Assembly: GCA_036735545.1 (NCBI GenBank)
Contig: DAINOD010000009.1
Coordinates: 1 to 64,000, forward strand
DNA from: Rubrimonas sp036735545
GTDB lineage: Bacteria > Pseudomonadota > Alphaproteobacteria > Rhodobacterales > Rhodobacteraceae
Direction: 5' to 3'
Length of the DNA: 64,000 nucleotides
Made by a program: the position numbers and the translations under genes. Under the pieces are notes generated by a model. The model did not search any database. It saw only the letters and a list, made by a program, of their open reading frames with translations, and had not been told where the DNA came from. This document shows, piece by piece, positions 60,820 to 64,000 of this stretch. The stretch's first letter is position 1; each line of letters opens with the position of its first letter.

Positions 60820-61503
60820 ATGAGCCTCTACGACGATCTCGCGCGCGTCTCGACCGCGACCCTGACCACGGTGCTGCTGAAGAAGGGCCTGCGCAATGTG
60901 TGGCTGCGCGGGGCCATGCCGCTGCGGGAGGGGCCGCGTCTGGCCGGCCCCGCCTTCACGCTGCGCTTCGTGCCGGCGCGCGAGGACCTCGCCACGCCGG
61001 CCGCCTGGGCCTCGCCGCGCTCCACCCGCGCCGCCATCGAGGCGATGCCGCCCGGCGCAATCGCCGTGATCGACGCGATGGGAACGCGGGCGGCGGGGGT
61101 CTTCGGCGACATCCTGTGCCAGCGCATGGCGGTCCGCGGCGTCGCCGCGCTGGTCACCGACGGCGTGGTGCGCGACGTGGCGGGCGTGCTCTCCACCAAC
61201 CTGCCGGTGTGGTGCGCGGGCGTCGCCGCCCCGCCTTCCGTGGCGGGCCTGCATTTCGTCGGCTGGGAGGACACGATCGCCTGCGGCGGGGTCTGCGTCG
61301 AGCCGGGAGACGCCATCGTGGCGGATCGCGACGGCGCCGTGGTCGTGCCCGCGGCGCTGGCCGCGGCCGTGGCGGCGGAGGCGGCCGAGCAGGAGGCCTT
61401 CGAGGACTGGGCGCTGGAGGAGGTGCGCCGGGGCGCGACGCTGCCCGGCCTCTACCCGCCCGACGCGGCGACCAAGGCGCGCTACGAGGCCAGCCGGCGC
61501 TGA
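60820..61503 (+). CDS. RraA family protein (HMG aldolase-type)
   Basis: A 227-residue RraA/HMG-aldolase-fold protein. The catalytic segment TDGVVRDVAGV near 113 holds the conserved Arg-Asp pair, and GDILCQRMAVRG near 92 precedes it. It could be a 4-hydroxy-4-methyl-2-oxoglutarate aldolase or a regulator-like homologue; the intact catalytic loop favours an enzyme. The ATG at 60820 has AGGAAG upstream. A pobA gene lies far away, so a shared aromatic pathway is only speculative. Confidence 0.82.
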   Translation: MSLYDDLARVSTATLTTVLLKKGLRNVWLRGAMPLREGPRLAGPAFTLRFVPAREDLATPAAWASPRSTRAAIEAMPPGAIAVIDAMGTRAAGVFGDILCQRMAVRGVAALVTDGVVRDVAGVLSTNLPVWCAGVAAPPSVAGLHFVGWEDTIACGGVCVEPGDAIVADRDGAVVVPAALAAAVAAEAAEQEAFEDWALEEVRRGATLPGLYPPDAATKARYEASRR

Positions 61504-61510
61504 GCCGCGC

Positions 61511-62641
<1,131 letters not shown>

Positions 62642-62749
62642 GGGCGAACTCCTCCACGTCGCGGCCCCGTCGCCGCACCGCCGCACCCTAGGAGGGGCGT
62701 GACGCCCCGCCAAGCGCCACGGTTGCGGCCGAGCGGCGCGGGGCCGCGC

Positions 62750-64000
62750 TCAGATTTCGTCCAGCATCTTCAGCAGCCCGGCCATGCTGTCGACCGTCTG
62801 GACCGTGGGCGCCGCGGCCGGCGCGGCGTCGGATGGCGCGGCGCCCACCGCCAGCGCGATGTCGGCGCCCTCCTCGTGCATGGCCCCCAGCATCGTCTCG
62901 GCGCAGATCAGGCCGCCGACCTCGCCCAGATGGGTCACGCCCGGGTTGCGGACCGCGGCCTCGCGCAGGATGTAGAACCACAGCGGCGTCTGGGTGGCGA
63001 GCGAGGGGTCGACGCCCAGCACCTCGGCGCCGAGGTCAAGCTCGCTCGGGCTCAGCGGGTCGGCGACATGGGGATAGCGCGCCTTCAGCGCCACGGCGCA
63101 GGTCTGGCCCGAGGCGACGCCGAAGTCGGCGCCGCGGCGGATGTTGCGCTCGGCCAGCGACACGGGCGGCGCGTCCACCGCGGGCGGCGGCAGGCGAAAC
63201 ACGCTGGCGGGCAGGCTCGTGTCCAGCGGCTCGCCGGGTTGCGCGGCGGGACCGAAGAACAGCGCCCAGTCGAGTTCGCTCGTCTGGTCGATCGGCTCGC
63301 GCCCGCGCAGGTCGCCCCCGCCGGCGCGGAACAGCGTCCGCCCGTGGCCGGCGTTGAGCTGGTAGCCGTCGCGCAGCTGGCTGTGGCCGAGGCGGAAGCA
63401 GGCCTGCGCGAACTCCACCGGCATCGCCGCGGACCCCGGCGGGCACTGGCCCGCGTCGCGCACCCGGCGCTGCATGTCGCTCCAGAAGGCCGTGCCGGCG
63501 CGCAGGCGCTCCACGACCGGCGCGATCTCGCTCTGCGCCACGAGACGGGGGATGTAGTCGCGCAGCACGATGCGCCGGTAGGCGGCCTTCACCTCGCGAC
63601 AGGTTTCGTCGAACACAGGCGAGCCCACGCCGTGCGTGCCGCCCTTGGCGCGGTGGACGATGTTGTGCAGCCGCATGAACAGGGTGTGCAGCTGCAGGAT
63701 CAGCTTGTTCTCGTCGTTGCGCGGGTCGGCGATCATCCGGCCGTCGCGGTAGTCGGTGATCCGCCGGATGTCGCGCCGCGCCAGCGTGTTGCCGATGGTG
63801 CGATTGTCCACCCCGAGGATGAACAGGCCGCGCCTGTTGAACAGCGCAGCGTCCGGCGTCCCGAGCAGGCCGTAGACGCTGTCGAGATCGAACAGCCCCG
63901 TGCGCCCGTTGGTGGCGGTGACGTCCGGCTCCGGCGCCACGACCTGGCGGACGGAGAGCTGGGGGTTGGCCGGCAGGGCGCGCATGCCCTCGACGGCGCG
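62750..64000 (-). CDS. Animal-type haem peroxidase, C-terminal part
   Basis: The frame is open through the right edge, so the N-terminus is missing; at least 416 residues are visible. It is a haem peroxidase of the myeloperoxidase superfamily. DPRNDENKLILQLHTLFMRLHN contains the catalytic Arg and Glu and the proximal haem His. It is followed by RRIVLRDYIPRLV, which matches the helix after the proximal site in animal peroxidases. The distal His must lie outside the window. No signal peptide can be judged. Bacterial members are poorly characterised. It is 108 bp upstream of frmA on the same strand. Confidence 0.85.
   Translation of the reverse strand, partial: RAVEGMRALPANPQLSVRQVVAPEPDVTATNGRTGLFDLDSVYGLLGTPDAALFNRRGLFILGVDNRTIGNTLARRDIRRITDYRDGRMIADPRNDENKLILQLHTLFMRLHNIVHRAKGGTHGVGSPVFDETCREVKAAYRRIVLRDYIPRLVAQSEIAPVVERLRAGTAFWSDMQRRVRDAGQCPPGSAAMPVEFAQACFRLGHSQLRDGYQLNAGHGRTLFRAGGGDLRGREPIDQTSELDWALFFGPAAQPGEPLDTSLPASVFRLPPPAVDAPPVSLAERNIRRGADFGVASGQTCAVALKARYPHVADPLSPSELDLGAEVLGVDPSLATQTPLWFYILREAAVRNPGVTHLGEVGGLICAETMLGAMHEEGADIALAVGAAPSDAAPAAAPTVQTVDSMAGLLKMLDEI

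Overview
The window is a very GC-rich chromosomal segment whose gene content points to an alphaproteobacterium, most likely of the Rhodobacterales. The signs are the fabB-fabI pair, DUF2125, DUF1523 and DUF1007 proteins, a TIGR01459-type HAD protein, the ddl-ftsQ-ftsA-ftsZ cluster with a Rhodobacterales-like lpxC nearby, a zur-znuCB operon divergent from znuA, and several perfect matches to the alphaproteobacterial EcfG (general stress) promoter. It looks like ordinary chromosome. I see no tRNA, rRNA, insertion sequence, prophage or CRISPR array.

Layout. 0-5.6 kb: the end of fabB, fabI, an ExoD-like membrane protein, a tartrate/D-malate dehydrogenase-type decarboxylase, a secreted two-PRC-barrel protein and a zinc metallopeptidase. 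5.7-11.2 kb: pobA, a DUF1989 protein, a DUF2125 protein, chaC, a DUF1523 protein and an FAD oxidoreductase. 11.2-14.8 kb: two divergent KpsS-like capsule glycosyltransferase paralogues, one leading an operon with an SDR and the FAD enzyme, the other coupled to clpS. 14.8-16.1 kb: a small secreted protein with an EcfG-type promoter, and a HAD hydrolase. 16.2-21.0 kb: a metal island, znuA-DUF1007-NicO on one strand and zur-znuC-znuB on the other, around a shared Zur-like operator.

21.2-29.9 kb holds the most striking system: a single-module, highly reducing type I polyketide synthase (KS-AT-DH-degenerate MT-ER-KR-ACP, no thioesterase), translationally coupled to a PLP-dependent alpha-oxoamine synthase. 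Together they should make and release a long-chain 2-amino-ketone, a sphingoid-like product. 30.0-37.0 kb: a small unknown ORF, lutABC for lactate oxidation and a hydantoinase/oxoprolinase pair. 37.0-40.1 kb: a vWA (TerY-like)/PP2C/protein-kinase triad. 40.1-44.0 kb: a biuret-type nitrogen module (isochorismatase-fold hydrolase, NCS2 permease, AtzG-like and AtzE-like proteins).

44.3-53.8 kb is a remodelled division and cell-wall cluster: lpxC, chrA, ftsZ, ftsA, ftsQ, ddl, murB, a GST and a flavin reductase. chrA sits between ftsZ and lpxC, and murG/murC are absent next to murB. 53.9-64 kb: a GNAT protein, a cytosolic GAF histidine kinase, accA, a DEAD-box helicase with a structured leader, an EnvZ-like kinase without a nearby regulator, an MBL-fold hydrolase, an RraA-family protein, frmA and the C-terminal part of an animal-type haem peroxidase.

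Two themes run through the window. First, genes are packed through four-base NTGA stop/start overlaps, 16 of which I count, including TTGA and a proposed CTGA. Second, perfect EcfG-type promoters precede exoD, the PRC-barrel gene (twice) and the small secreted-protein gene, which suggests that this end of the window carries part of the general stress regulon.
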